From Paragyromitra xinjiangensis (lineage: Eukaryota; Ascomycota; Pezizomycetes; Pezizales; Discinaceae): a DNA stretch of 64,000 nucleotides. Shown piece after piece: positions 11,360-22,574 of this stretch (position 1 is its first letter; every line of letters begins with the position of its first letter). The notes under the pieces were generated by a model. It saw only the letters and a list, made by a program, of their open reading frames with translations, had not been told where the DNA came from and made no database searches. The position numbers were made by a program, and so were the translations under genes. The DNA lies in assembly GCA_038503065.1 (NCBI GenBank), contig JBCAMK010000003.1, positions 1,488,001 through 1,552,000 of the forward strand, read 5' to 3'.

Positions 11360-13270
11360 ATGTCGCTCTCCAAACACGTAAGAAAACCCTTTAAATCCCC
11401 CCCAGCACTGTCATTTCTAATATTAACACCCTTCATTCTCCAGGTTGACCCCGATGAACTTATCGCCTCTCTGCGTGAGCACGCTCCCAAGCAACGTTCT
11501 CATCAGCACCACAAGACTGCAACCCATCATTACATCTATGGCTCACGCTACTCGGCCACCTGCGAGATCCCAAAATTCCGCATCCCAAAAACAGGCGCAG
11601 ATGCACAGGCCGTTCACCAGATTATCAAGGATGAGCTCGACCTCGACGGGCGTCCGAATCTCAACTTGGCTTCGTTCGTAAACACGTACATGGAACCAGA
11701 GTGCGATAAACTGATTATTGAGAATATCGCGAAGAATCTGGCGGATGCTGATGAGTACCCGGCACTTATGGCTATCCATGCCAGGTGCATTTCTATGATT
11801 TCAAATTTATGGAATATTCCAAAAGGAGAAACGGCGATTGGTACAGCGACTACAGGAAGTAGTGAGGCCATTCATCTAGGTGGATTGGCAATGAAGAGAA
11901 GGTGGCAGGAGAAGCGGAGGAAAGAGGGTAAGTCGACGGAGAAGCCAAATATCTTGATGGGTGCCAATGCACAAGTTGCTCTTGAAAAGTCAGTATGCCC
12001 GTGATATTCACATAACTTTTTGCTCCTCATAGATTGGTGATTAACCAAAAGTTTCACGAAAATAGATTTGCTCGGTACTTTGAGGTCGAAGCTCGAATCC
12101 TCCCAGTCAGTGAAGAATCACACTGGTGTCTCGACCCTAAACTGGTCCGCGAAAACATCGATGAAAACACCATCGGCATCTTTGTAATTCTCGGTTCAAC
12201 CTATACCGGCCACTACGAACCTGTTGAAGAAGTCTCTAACGTCCTCGATGAATACGAGAAGGAGACCGGAATCTCCATCCCAATCCATGTCGACGGTGCT
12301 TCTGGTGCTATGGTAGCCCCTTTCACCGGTGCCCAAGGCAAATGGGGGTTCGAGCTTCCTAGAGTGCATTCTATCAACACATCTGGCCACAAATTCGGTC
12401 TTGTATATGCTGGGCTCGGTTGGATCGTGTGGAGAGGCGAGGAGTACCTCCCGAAGGATCTTATTTTCGAGCTTCACTACCTAGGCGGAACTGAGCAGTC
12501 ATACACGCTCAATTTCTCAAGGCCCGGTGGACAGGTGATTGCTCAGTACTTCAACTTTATCCATCTTGGCCATGAGGGATACCGCAGTATTATGCGTAAC
12601 GCGTTGCAGAATGCCCGTATCCTCTCGAAGGCGCTCGAGGCGAGCAGCTGGTATGTTTGCTTGAGCGATATTCACCGGAGACGGGGGACTTGGGGAGATG
12701 GTACTACTGGGACAAAGCTCGTGGATGGTGTGAAGGACCTTGTGTTGAGTGACAACGATCCGGAGCAGTATAATTCAGGATTGCCGGTAGTGGCCTTTAG
12801 GTTTAGTGAAGAGTTCCGTAAATCGTTCCCCCATATCAAGCAGGCGAGCGTGTCAACGCTTTTGAGAGTGAAGGGATATATCATTCCGAGTACGTTCCCA
12901 GGGAGACATCTGTATAGTTTGACGTGTACTAACATTACTTTGCGATAGACTACAACTTGCCACCGAATGTTGCGGAGATTGAAATCTTGAGGGTAGTTGT
13001 AAGAGAGAGCATGTCTGCAGATCTGCTGGATAGGTATGTGTCTTCTTGTCCTCGAACGGAACTTTAGCGAGTCTAACATAAATTTTACCTAGATTGATTG
13101 GCGATATCCTGGAGGCTACTGAGACGTTGATGAATAGTGATGCCGTAGATCTGGAGAGTTTGGCTGCGCCGAGAAACCCTAGGGTTGAGAAGAGGGTACA
13201 GAGCATGGGCAAGCATGGGAAGCAGCCAAAAGACGAGGACACGTCGGGGACAATGAAGACCACTTGTTAA
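11360..13270 (+). CDS. GAD1: Glutamate decarboxylase
   Basis: PLP enzyme converting L-glutamate to GABA and CO2, the entry step of the GABA shunt, cytosolic. Exons 11360-11377, 11444-11988, 12066-12889, 12949-13033 and 13093-13270 give 549 residues. The first exon is only 18 nt (MSLSKH). The PLP-binding lysine is in SINTSGHKFG at about residue 297, preceded by the cofactor-site IHVDGASG. NAQVALEK, SEESHWCLDP, GSTYTGHYEPVEE, FELHYLGG and NFSRPGGQVIAQY are family signatures. For intron 2 two acceptors are possible: TAG before 12066 gives the family-typical EKFARYFEVE, while TAG before 12033 would insert 11 extra residues in frame. I prefer the former. The C-terminus ends in a basic, Ser/Thr tail like other fungal GADs. 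Confidence 0.95.
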
Positions 13271-13904
13271 GTCATACATATGTCTGGCTGATGGGAAGAT
13301 TATCCTGGGGGCATTGGGTGGAGAAAGTGAAGGGGGAAAACAAAAAGTGAACTTATTTCTAGCTATCTAGCTTCAATATCAAAGGAGTTATGCGAACATT
13401 CTGGGGGCAACACCTTCTGAATTGCTGGTGACTTACATGTAGTTTCTGGTGTGGAGAAATAGCAATTGTCTCAGGCTCTGAAACCCATGGCTAGCATCAT
13501 GATGCCTTTATCTCAACTTGAGATGTCGTAACCTGTAGCCCTTGTATCTTATCAATTTCTCCGGCAGATCGAGTGATCCATGATGTTCGAGGACTAGGCT
13601 TCTATCTCTGAGCTACTTCCCTTAACCATAGACCTGCCACTGGCTGGAACTCCTGCAGTGATTCTCTGGCCGTTATCGCCTCCAGGGTTTTCTGCCCCAA
13701 TGACGTCAAAACATGACTAAGCATTGACAAATCACGTGTCAGGGCTCTAAGCGATTTGTGACTTCCTTTTCGCTCCACCCACAAATCCAACGCGCTAAAC
13801 ACCAGCGAATCTACAACGCCAGTACCAACGATAAACGACAACGACGACGACGACCCCCGACCCCCACCCACCAACCGACATATTAACGATCTACTGCAGC
13901 AAAA
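13271..13904. promoter_or_regulatory. GAD 3' end and eL24 promoter region
   Basis: This 634-bp gap holds the GAD terminator and the eL24 promoter and 5' leader. The last 70 bp before the ATG are strongly CA/GAC-rich (runs of CGACGACGACGAC, then CCCCCGACCCCCACCC), like pyrimidine-rich ribosomal protein leaders. A 90-codon antisense frame crosses this region and looks incidental. Confidence 0.4.
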
Positions 13905-14768
13905 ATGAAGGTGTGTTACGGTTCCCGGTTTCCGTAAAGTTTGGTTTTCTGTTTTCGGCGATGTCTGGACGCTAGGGGGAGTTTTGGAGGTGTGAGTTGG
14001 GGTGTTTAGATAGGAACGATTAAGGGGGAGGAAATAAGTGTTGGAAAGGAGAGGGGGAGGAGATAGAGGAAGAAGAGGAGATAGAGGAAGAGGAGGAGAA
14101 GCGTCCAGATATTAGACTAAACGGAAATTTTATCTCAGATTCGAGATCCAGATAATGGGACTAACGTCAAACTTCGCGATAGGTCGAACTCGATGCTTTC
14201 AGCGGTGCCAAAATCTACCCATCCAAGGTCCGCCCTAACCTGCAAATTGTTTCGATGCTATACTTCACCTTCTAACATAAGCTCTTCAACAATAGGGTAA
14301 GATCTATGTCCGCGGCGACTCCAAGGTCTTCAGGTTCTTCAACGGCAAGTCCGAGTCATTGTTCCTCCAGCGCAAGAACCCTCGCAGAATCGCCTGGACT
14401 ATCCTGTTCAGGCGCATGCACAAGAAGGGTATCTCTGAGGTTCGTCTCCCGTAACCTCACGTTATTACGTTGTTCTCACAACCCCCCAGGAAGTTGCCAA
14501 GAAGCGTACTCGCCGTACCGTCAAGTCTCAGCGTGCCATCGTTGGTCTTTCCCTTGATGTGATCAAGGAGAAGCGTTCTATGCGTCCCGAGGCTCGTGAG
14601 GCCGCCCGCAAACAGGCTATCAATGACGGAAAGGCTAAGAAGGCCGAGGCCGAGAGCAAGAAGAAGGCCGAGAAGGCGAAGACTGCTGCGACTACTGCTC
14701 GTGGCGGTAAGGTGTCGAAGCAGGGTGCGAAGGGCGCTGCGACAAAGGTCCAGGCTAGGTCCCGTTAA
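13905..14768 (+). CDS. RPL24: 60S ribosomal protein eL24
   Basis: Large-subunit ribosomal protein at the subunit interface. Exons 13905-13910, 14183-14227, 14296-14439 and 14490-14768, 157 residues. The first exon encodes only Met-Lys before a 272-bp intron, a layout common in ribosomal protein genes. Signatures are [47 protein letters not shown] and [20 protein letters not shown], followed by a Lys/Ala/Glu-rich helical tail. Intron 1 carries a purine tract of GAGGAAGA repeats near 14050-14100. It is convergent with the GNA1 gene, with 289 bp between the stop codons. Confidence 0.96.
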
Positions 14769-15057
14769 AATAAGGGTAGTGTTGGGTGTGCGGTGTATAG
14801 TTCTGGTTTTTTTTTACTTCCAATTTGGGTCGGTCAAAAATAAAGAAGGTCCGGAATACTGTTGGGAAACAAATGTGATATCGATTGCATTGAATCACTG
14901 TGATTTTGGAGTTTAGGGGGATGTGAAGGCTTGCTAGGGATTGTGATTTTGATAATTACGCCCGGCCCGAGCCTTTTGATTTTAATGCATCGAGGGGAAT
15001 TCTGGTCGTTTTTATGGAAATCAGCTTGGTCGGGTTTTCCACCTCCAGAGTATGCTT

Positions 15058-15832
15058 TCACAAAGACTGGGCTGGATAGGCAATGCAATTGATCTGTTCC
15101 GGGTCTAGCGATGGAAAGATTCTGGTGCTAGGAATATCACGCCAGGGTCTATAAAAACACTCCCGCTTTACTTCACGTCTATGTTCCCATCCCGTCATAT
15201 CTCCTCTATTTCTTCTCGTAATAATGTGCCTATTACCCTGTAAGCCTAAAATACCCCTTATAACTGCAAAGGGACCCACCATCTGTATTCCTGCAAGTTT
15301 GTATCCGCACTTCTCATAGAATCCTTGATTCTTCTCGCTGCAGTCTAGGATCGACTTATAGCACCCGGCCTTCTGCGCGATATAGTCGAGTGCATGTATA
15401 ATCTTCAGTCCCAGCTTCTTACCCTGCTGGTCCTTTGCAACAGTGATATCCTCAATGTGACCGACAAGGCCTAGGTTCCTTATACTGTGTGTTGTAAACC
15501 ACGTCAGCCACTAGTCACAACAATTAAGAGTGTGAGAGAGAGAGAAAAAAGCCATACAATTTCTTCTCGATAATCAAGCTTCCAACTGCAACTACCTTCC
15601 CCTGATCATCTGTAATACACAAAATGAAATACTCCTCATTCCGAGCTGCCATCCAGTCGTAGCGATCGTTCCACTCCTCCTCACTAATATCACCAACGGC
15701 AGTGAGCACGCGGAGGACATCAAGGAACTCACTGTGGTCGGATTTGCGGAGTGGACGGAGAGTGTATCCAGGGGGCAGGGAGGACGCGACGGTTGGGTCG
15801 ATTAAGGAGGGGTCAAAGAGGGGGGTTGACAT
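15058..15832 (-). CDS. GNA1: Glucosamine-6-phosphate N-acetyltransferase
   Basis: GNAT-fold enzyme acetylating glucosamine 6-phosphate with acetyl-CoA, in the pathway to UDP-GlcNAc for chitin, GPI anchors and glycans. Exons 15558-15832 and 15058-15484 (GTATGG...CACAG intron). The N-terminus has the LPPGYTLRPLRKSD strand. The core shows SLIIEKK, then FIRNLGLVGHIEDITV, the acetyl-CoA loop KDQQGKKLGLKII and DCSEKNQGFYEKCGYK. The family normally ends a few residues after the GYKLAGIQM position. Here the frame runs on about 58 codons, so 3' splicing after that Met (a GTGGGT is present) or a real extension are both possible, and the 3' boundary is uncertain. The enzyme call is firm. Confidence 0.88.
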
Positions 15833-16351
15833 TGTGATTTTTTTTTGGGAGTGGCGGTAAGGTTGTTGGGAGGTGGTGCAGGAAGTATTGTACTTGTTTT
15901 TGGCGAGTGGTATCTACAATTGAGGTTCCTGGAGCTGAAGTTGAGCTGAAATTCAGATCTGGTCAAGGAGGGTGGGGTTGCCGTAGCCAAGACGGAGGGG
16001 CAGCCACACCTCCTTAGCTGAGCCGCAAACCAGCTCTGATAGTGCCGTGTCAGGTAAATGATTGTTATGACTCGAAGTTAGGATGTTTGCATCAGTATTG
16101 TAAGTATTATTACGCTTTTGGTGATTTCAAACCGGAACTAGAAGGCTAAAAGTAATCTTACCGATGGTTCCCCGAAACCCCGGAGAACACCTCCGGCATC
16201 TTACGGCTGTGGCCGAAATAATCATGGGAGTAGATATGTAATCCTTAGAGAAAAGGCATATAAGGGCCTGTATCCCTTTCTTCGAGAAGGATGAAACATT
16301 TCAAGTCACCAGAGAACTCCGTTTCGACATAAATCTACCCCAGAAGACACG
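15833..16351. promoter_or_regulatory. Divergent promoter between GNA1 and the SnoaL-like gene
   Basis: 519 bp separate the two start codons. A TATATAA-like motif is not evident; CATATAAGGG occurs near 16257, about 95 bp before the SnoaL-like ATG, and is a candidate TATA element for that gene. Confidence 0.4.
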
Positions 16352-17051
16352 ATGGCCGGTATTGTCCCACCGTTTACCTTCGAAACTGCAACGCGGAAGG
16401 TCAAGGCTGCCCAGGACCTATGGAATACGAAGTAATTACTCCGTTCGTCTTTTTCCTTATGCACCATCTAACAGTTACACAGAGAGCCAGAAACGATAGC
16501 CAAAGCTTACACCACCGACTCGATCTGGCGCAACCGCGACGAGTTCTTCACGGGCACCCAGGAGATAGTTGGATTCCTGACTCATAAGTGGTCCCGGGAA
16601 AATGGATATAGACTTCGCAAGGAACTGTTTGCATTTACGGATAATAAGATTGCAGTGCAGTTTTGGTATGAATATTTCGATGAGAAGGGACAGTGGTGGA
16701 GATGCTATGGGTTGGAGGATTGGACGTTTGCTGAAGATGGAAAGATGAGAAAACGGTGAGATAGGTTTATTTCTTTTCCCTTGCTGTTTCTCTTTTTCGT
16801 GGCACTCTTGGGAGCTCTTGTTATGTCCCGTTTCAACTGTTTCATCCTCTTTTTACCCTCGTCCTCGCCTCAGGTCTCACTTCATCCTCCTTTCTCTCTT
16901 TCATTCATCCTCATTCTTATGACGAAAGGCAGAGGGCTGATGATAAGGTAGACAAATGTCTGGAAACGACGTCAAGATCCATGATGACGAGAGGTGGTTC
17001 AAGGACGGCGTAGATGTGAACACCGTTGAAATCTCAGAGAAGCATTGGTAA
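16352..17051 (+). CDS. SnoaL-like / DUF1348 (NTF2-fold) protein
   Basis: Exons 16352-16431, 16483-16755 and 16952-17051, 150 residues. It matches the DUF1348 group of the NTF2-like superfamily: FTFETATRKVKAAQDLWN, AYTTDSIWRNR, FFTGTQEIVGFLTHKW, RKELFAFTDNKIAVQFWYE and the WWRCYGLEDW segment. The ending ISEKHW is also group-like. These are small cone-shaped proteins whose substrate is mostly unknown, and I assign no reaction. Intron 2 is 196 bp and very pyrimidine-rich. The length equals that of bacterial homologues, which fits a complete gene. Confidence 0.87.
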
Positions 17052-17730
17052 AGCCAGGCCGTATTCTGGTTGTCACTGCTGTAGTCCTAAGGGTTAAATG
17101 ATATCTCCTCTCCTGTGTGCGTAGGAAAGATGCAGTGACACTTCGTTTCTATGATTGACGTCGAGCTCTAAGGTCGTCATCCGGAATATGCCCTTAACCT
17201 AGCAGTTGCCAATTCTCTTGGCAGATATTTGCCAAGACAACTAGGCCATTTGAAATTTGGCTAAATTTTTGGGTGCCAATAAACTTAGGTAAAGAGATTG
17301 AATAACTTATTAATATGTATCAATCTCTCCTAAAATCAAAAATCTTTATTCTATTGTTGAGGGTGGGTATTTTATTTCTATTTGGGTCATATAAGCTGCA
17401 TTAAGCCATAGGATGGAGCCAATGGGCTGTGAAACATCAATTGCACCAGCCAGGGTTATCATGTCAATCTGTGCAGAACTTTCCCACAATTTGCCACATG
17501 ACAGTTTTCAGCTTTAGTCAGCTTTAGTCAACCAAATTTAACCACATCCCATCTCCTCAGCCCAACCTACTTTTCCATCATATTCACCTTGTCCTACCCC
17601 TCCCCCAGTTTTGGCCATACTACATAAAGTGTCATTGTGTAAAAAAAGTTATTGGGGCTGAATAACCTCATTGCCAGCCTCATCAAAAGTCACGCGTCGC
17701 GTTCCATATACCCTGTAGGTTTCACTTGCT
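17052..17730. other. Intergenic, nothing recognised beyond a promoter
   Basis: 679 bp between the SnoaL-like and DUF262 genes, AT-rich on the left. A short tandem duplication of CAGCTTTAGT occurs near 17509-17530. No gene seen. Confidence 0.35.
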
Positions 17731-19873
17731 ATGCCGCCACGCCGTACCAAGCAGGACCTTATCGAAGATGAAGTGGATGACGAGATTATCGATGAGGAAG
17801 ATGAGGACGAAGACGAGGATAACAATAGCGAGTCTGCTGTGACTTATGAACCTTCGGAGTCACTGCAAGAATACCATTGGCAGCGGCGCACTATTTCAGA
17901 ACTCGTTGGTACATCTCACCAACCCCCCCTTTTTTTCTCCTCGTGCACCAAGATGTGAAGAATTGATAAATGCTAATTCTATTTCATATATATAGATATG
18001 ATGTCGACGCCATATCTAGAGTTGAATCCGGACTATCAGAGAGATGTTGTCTGGAGCGCTGATAGAATGACGAGGCTCATTAATTCGCTGATATGTCCGT
18101 GCGCTTCTACACCATTTGCATGAGCTTTGTGAATGCGCAGTTGATATTAACGACTTGGAACTTTTATAGGTAATTTTTATGTTCCTCCTGTGATATTCAA
18201 CGTCCAAAAAGTAGTGACGGAGAACGGCACGGAACGATACAAGCGGATCTCGATTGACGGGAAGCAACGTCTCTCCTCGATTCGTGCATTCGTCAACGGC
18301 GAGATCCCGTGTACCGATAAGAATGGCAAAAAGTGGTAAGTTCATCCAAACAACAGAATCTACCGTGGAGCCCCCTTTCTGATAGGTACACACAATAGGT
18401 TCTTTGCAAACAATGGCGACTCTTTGAGAGGGAATAAACGCATACTAGATGATAAATTCAAGAAGCGGTTTTTGCACTTTGAGTTATTGTGTGCGGAGTA
18501 TGCATCACTGGAGCGAAAACAAGAAGAAGATTTATTCTCCCGCGTACAGCTGGGAGTGCCGCTTACGCCGGCTGAGAAGCTTCGGGCTAGTTCAGGCGCC
18601 TGGCAGGCGTTCGCGATTGATATCGAGAAACAATACCCGGAGCTTATGGACAGTACGTACTGCACCTTTACCCCTTTCAATTGAATGAAACCTTTTAACA
18701 TGTTCTCCGGATACAGCGGTGGACAACAGACGTGGCCGCAGCTTCCAACTTGTCTTACAGATATTCAAGCAAATCCTCAATTCCGGTGACTACAACCCTA
18801 AGTACTCTGCTGGTGCTGCAGCACTCAAAGGTTTCTGTGACCGTCCAACTCTCCTTGATGAGTCCTTCAAAGCCACTGCGCGGCGTGTATTCCACACCTA
18901 TAATGAGATTCTCAAAAAACATCCCGAGACATTCGAAAACCATGCCTATACCCATGCGACAAAATACTCACCTATAGAATTTGTTGGCTCAGCGGTCCTA
19001 ATCCACCAATACCCTCAACGAAACAACCCTGCCCTCCTAAGCGGCGACATTCTACATATGCGTCGCTATCTCCGCCAAAATAGGCAAGACTTGCGTAGCA
19101 ACACCAGCACCTGGAAGTGTCTGATGGAGTTCGTCAACAACCTTGAGGGCCACCGCGGAGGTGTGAACGTGACAGCAAGAGAGGAGCCTTATGGCATACA
19201 AGACATGAGTATGGAGGACGCGGGCGAAGGGGGGTCATCACAGTATCTACCACCGCTTCCACATAAACCTCCATCAGCTCAACTAGAAACGCAGCCAACG
19301 GCACAGACAGTACGAAAAGGGGGCGTAACTAAGCAGACTCCAGTACCAACAGGCTCGTATCTGGCTCCGAGCCTTGCACCCCCTATAACCTCGCTACAGC
19401 CGAGGCCAGAGATGAATGTAAGGGCCGGACACCCCCGGTTTCAGTCACCGCGAGAACAGTTGCCGCAATCTCCAATGATGCTTTCGGCACAACGAGAATC
19501 TTCCACGGCACCAGGAACACAGCAACAACCTTCAGCCACACTACGACAGCCCCCAAATCCTCCGCAAGTTCGAGCCCCTGTAGCGCCACTCGGTCATGCC
19601 ACGACCCGGAGCGTGGCGGATCGGTTCAGGGCTGTGAATACTTCGCCAAACAGCAACTCAACGCCATTGTTTGGAGGTGGGGCAAGAAGCTGGAATGGGA
19701 AAGATGGTGAGGGGAGTGGCAGACGTGGAGGTACGAATGGGTCCGCCGATGGGTCTGCAGGGAGAAACAATTACTCGCCTGGAGATGAAAATTATGGCGG
19801 CGGGCAGAGGCCAAACAAGAGACCCAGGACGGATAGTGATTTACTACAACAACAGATAAAGAGAGAGAAATGA
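17731..19873 (+). CDS. DUF262 domain protein (ParB/GmrSD-like N-terminal domain) with disordered tail
   Basis: Exons 17731-17908, 17996-18094, 18170-18335, 18399-18652 and 18717-19873, 617 residues. After an acidic N-terminus (runs of Asp/Glu) come the hallmarks of DUF262: the YRTISELV-equivalent, LNPDYQRDVVWS near residue 70, NFYVPPVIF, and SIDGKQRLSS with the (D)GxQR motif. KKRFLHFELLC and QEEDLFSRVQLGVPLTPAEK follow. In bacteria this domain forms the nucleotide-dependent nuclease part of GmrSD-type restriction systems. Fungal copies are widespread and their role is unknown, so I infer no restriction function. The last 200 residues are Pro/Gln/Ser rich and end in Gly/Arg repeats and a basic motif (PNKRPRTDS) that could be a nuclear signal. 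All joins keep the frame. Confidence 0.87.
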
Positions 19874-20227
19874 TCTCATGCTTTTGACTAAGCCGAGCCA
19901 GTTGCTTGGTATGAGAAATTAGTCTGGTTATTCCTTCGAAATTGAAGAACATGGGGTGGGCCGACGGAACGGTTTTGGGAGAACGACTTTCCAAGGGTTT
20001 CCTTCGTCTTGATGCTAGGATGGTGAATAATCATAAGAACAATGAACTGGAAAGGGGATAATGCTAGGAAATTGGGGAATAGATAACGCACTTTTCGGCC
20101 ATTTTTATAATCTGTTTCTTGTTTATCTTTCTCCTTGCTGAGGGATTTTGGAAATGTACATTAGGACAACGATGCCCATTCTCTCAACTGTAAAGTAATC
20201 GTCCATCAACTATTTTAGAGTAGAATC

Positions 20228-20283
20228 GAGCATGTCACGTGCGTAAATGAAATATCTATCTATCTATCTGAGCATGTCACGTG
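20228..20283. repeat. 14-bp direct repeats flanking an (ATCT)n microsatellite
   Basis: GAGCATGTCACGTG occurs at 20228-20241 and exactly again at 20270-20283, with ATCT repeats (20253-20269) between them. The repeat contains the palindrome CACGTG, a binding-site core for bHLH regulators. Whether this is a duplicated site or replication slippage cannot be told from one sequence. Confidence 0.75.
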
Positions 20284-20913
20284 AGATGGGCCGAGTGATG
20301 GCCAATGAATAGAAGATAAAAACGTTCCTCAGCTGAAAAGAGCCTCGGTGTAAGTGGTTTTCACCGGACTATAGAGTAGCAGGTTAGTTGATAGCGGTGA
20401 CCCAAAGGCAGTAATTACACGTCGACAGTATGGCGAACCTTTCCCCGCTGGCCGATCGCACAGGATTCTGTCTGTCTAAAGCTGTGTGTATGCCTTCCTT
20501 ACGACCGTAGAGTTGAGCTAAATTGGGCGAACCGCATATTCCACGGTGATATTTCCGTCATCTACCCTCTAGGGTATGTGTCTGGGTATTTGAGGGGAAC
20601 TGCGTGAGTGAGTACCCCAGCGGGAGAACATAGTTTTTCAGCATATGCGTAGTGCATAAAACTTCGCACAAGTTAGCGGGGATCCGCGAAACCTCCTAGC
20701 GCACCTTATGCTGTGCATCACGATTTCCTCCTAAGAGGCAATTTCCCGCAATTCCTCAAGTAAGAGGCTTCGTTCCCTAAGCTACTACCCGCCCCAGCAT
20801 GCACATCACATCGTCACTTATACATGTATATATACGTACTGTACTAGGACAAAAGTTTTCGTAAGTATGCTGTTTTACACCAAAAGTAGCCACTTTGGCA
20901 GTGCCAGAAGTAC

Positions 20914-21108
20914 AGTTGCATCCAACAAGTTCTTACAGTTTTTGAAGTACCACGATGCCTCCCATAACTGAACTGGAATCACACCAGCATGGCAAAAGAA
21001 TCGGACATGCTGTTACTTAAGCAATAATGGCAAAAAATAATGCTTCCTTGCCCATTGGACAGTGTTTTTTTCATATCGTGGTACTTCAAGAACTTGTTGG
21101 ACGCAACT
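20914..21108. mobile_element. MITE-like element with 34-bp terminal inverted repeats
   Basis: The left arm 20914-20956 and right arm 21075-21108 are inverted copies (AGTTGCRTCCAACAAGTTCTT ... GAAGTACCACGAT). They differ by one substitution and a 9-10 bp insertion (ACAGTTTTT) in the left arm. About 118 bp of non-coding DNA lies between. Size and structure suit a miniature inverted-repeat element or the remnant of a DNA transposon. I cannot see a clear target-site duplication, so the assignment is tentative. Confidence 0.5.
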
Positions 21109-22574
21109 ATAACCCAGTTGAATAGATGCAAATTCTGGTTGAAAGCAAGCTTCTGTTCTTCCCCCGCCCACGCCCTTGCGCTAGATCACTCCAACCTTCG
21201 CTTATCGAACAAGCTTGTGTCTACGCGTGTGGCTTTTTCTTATACGCCGGGTAGGCGCATACTAGCTATAGCTATGGTTCGAGTGCGCAAATCCGAGATC
21301 ATTAAGCTCTGATTTCCCTAGCCCTGACTCTTGACGACTCTCCAGCTCCAGCCAGCTAGAAAGTTTGAGCCAAGGTGGAGTTCCAGTGCCAGCGGTGGAG
21401 TTGCTGCAAATGAACCTACGATCGACCCGTCATCGGATGGTGTTATCCCTCGACTCTAATCCCTATACTTGTAGACCCATTACTGCAACGCATTGAACCT
21501 CGCGTGGACTAGCAAGTCAACACCTTGTCACTACAGCCTAGCAGCGCATACAGTCACCTTCATTCCGCCTAATTATTTCTTCGGGGATCCCAGTGCCTTG
21601 TAGCTGGCTCCCTAACTAATGTAACGGGTGGCTGCAGAGATTGCGCGTGGGTGACGAACCTTCTTCTATAGCTAGAAATCAAAGTGCACGTGGACATAAA
21701 GACAACCAATGGGATCCACAAAATTTTTAAGAGAATCTTCTAGATAACTAGAAGGGGCTTAGACTTCAACCCTGTTATCTCTTATTTTCGACTTTTCAGG
21801 GGATTCATCACCCTGCGGTCGTGGTATACATATATACACTTATACCTACATGTGCATACGCGTGATTCTGCCATGCTCCGCCCAATGACCCTTTCTGGAA
21901 GGATGTACACATGCATTGTTTTCCTCCCTCCCAACCTGACAATTAGTCCTGTCCTCTGCCACAGAAGTGCCTCAGGGGTAATCTTTTGCTGCGCAGCATC
22001 AGCTTTTCGGGTTGTTGCCTGTGCATGAGGTGTAACCTCCCAGGGAAGGAATCCCACCCATGGGCCCAGAAATTATTGGAGTGGGTGGTTTTTGGTGGGG
22101 ATGTACTCGCATGTACTAGTAGTAGCTACAATTCTTGCAGATAGTCCATGTATCATTAGATGTACTTAATGAATTAATCAATAAATCAATCGGTCGTTTT
22201 CGATCCGAGGCCTAGTAGTAGTGATGGTAGTAATTCATTTACGTATCCAATCCCTAGGGTTATAGCGATTGATCCGGTGCCTAAGGTGACCTTGTTCTAA
22301 CTCACTTGGGAATTTGGTTAAGGCAACAAGCAAAACTGGTATGCGTCACGATTAGATTTGGAGGCCCAACTCAAATTCATTTGACTTCCAGGAGTTGTGA
22401 AATTTAATCATATCCAATCAAATCCCTTCGGCGAGCGCAGACAGTAACTGATCACAATTCGCGCTCAAAAAAAGTCCCTTAAAAACATAAAAATAGAAGA
22501 AAAAACTCGATTACGAAAGTATAGCGATATACGCAAACATGTTAACATTTCCAAAGCTTCTAGAATTAACGAAC

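Larger units (their letters stand above)
19874..22574. other. Gene-poor stretch with small repeats
   Basis: 2.7 kb without a supportable gene. It holds an (ATCT)n microsatellite between 14-bp direct repeats (20228-20283) and a 195-bp inverted-repeat element (20914-21108), both listed separately. Open frames here are short and unlike any family I know. Confidence 0.4.
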
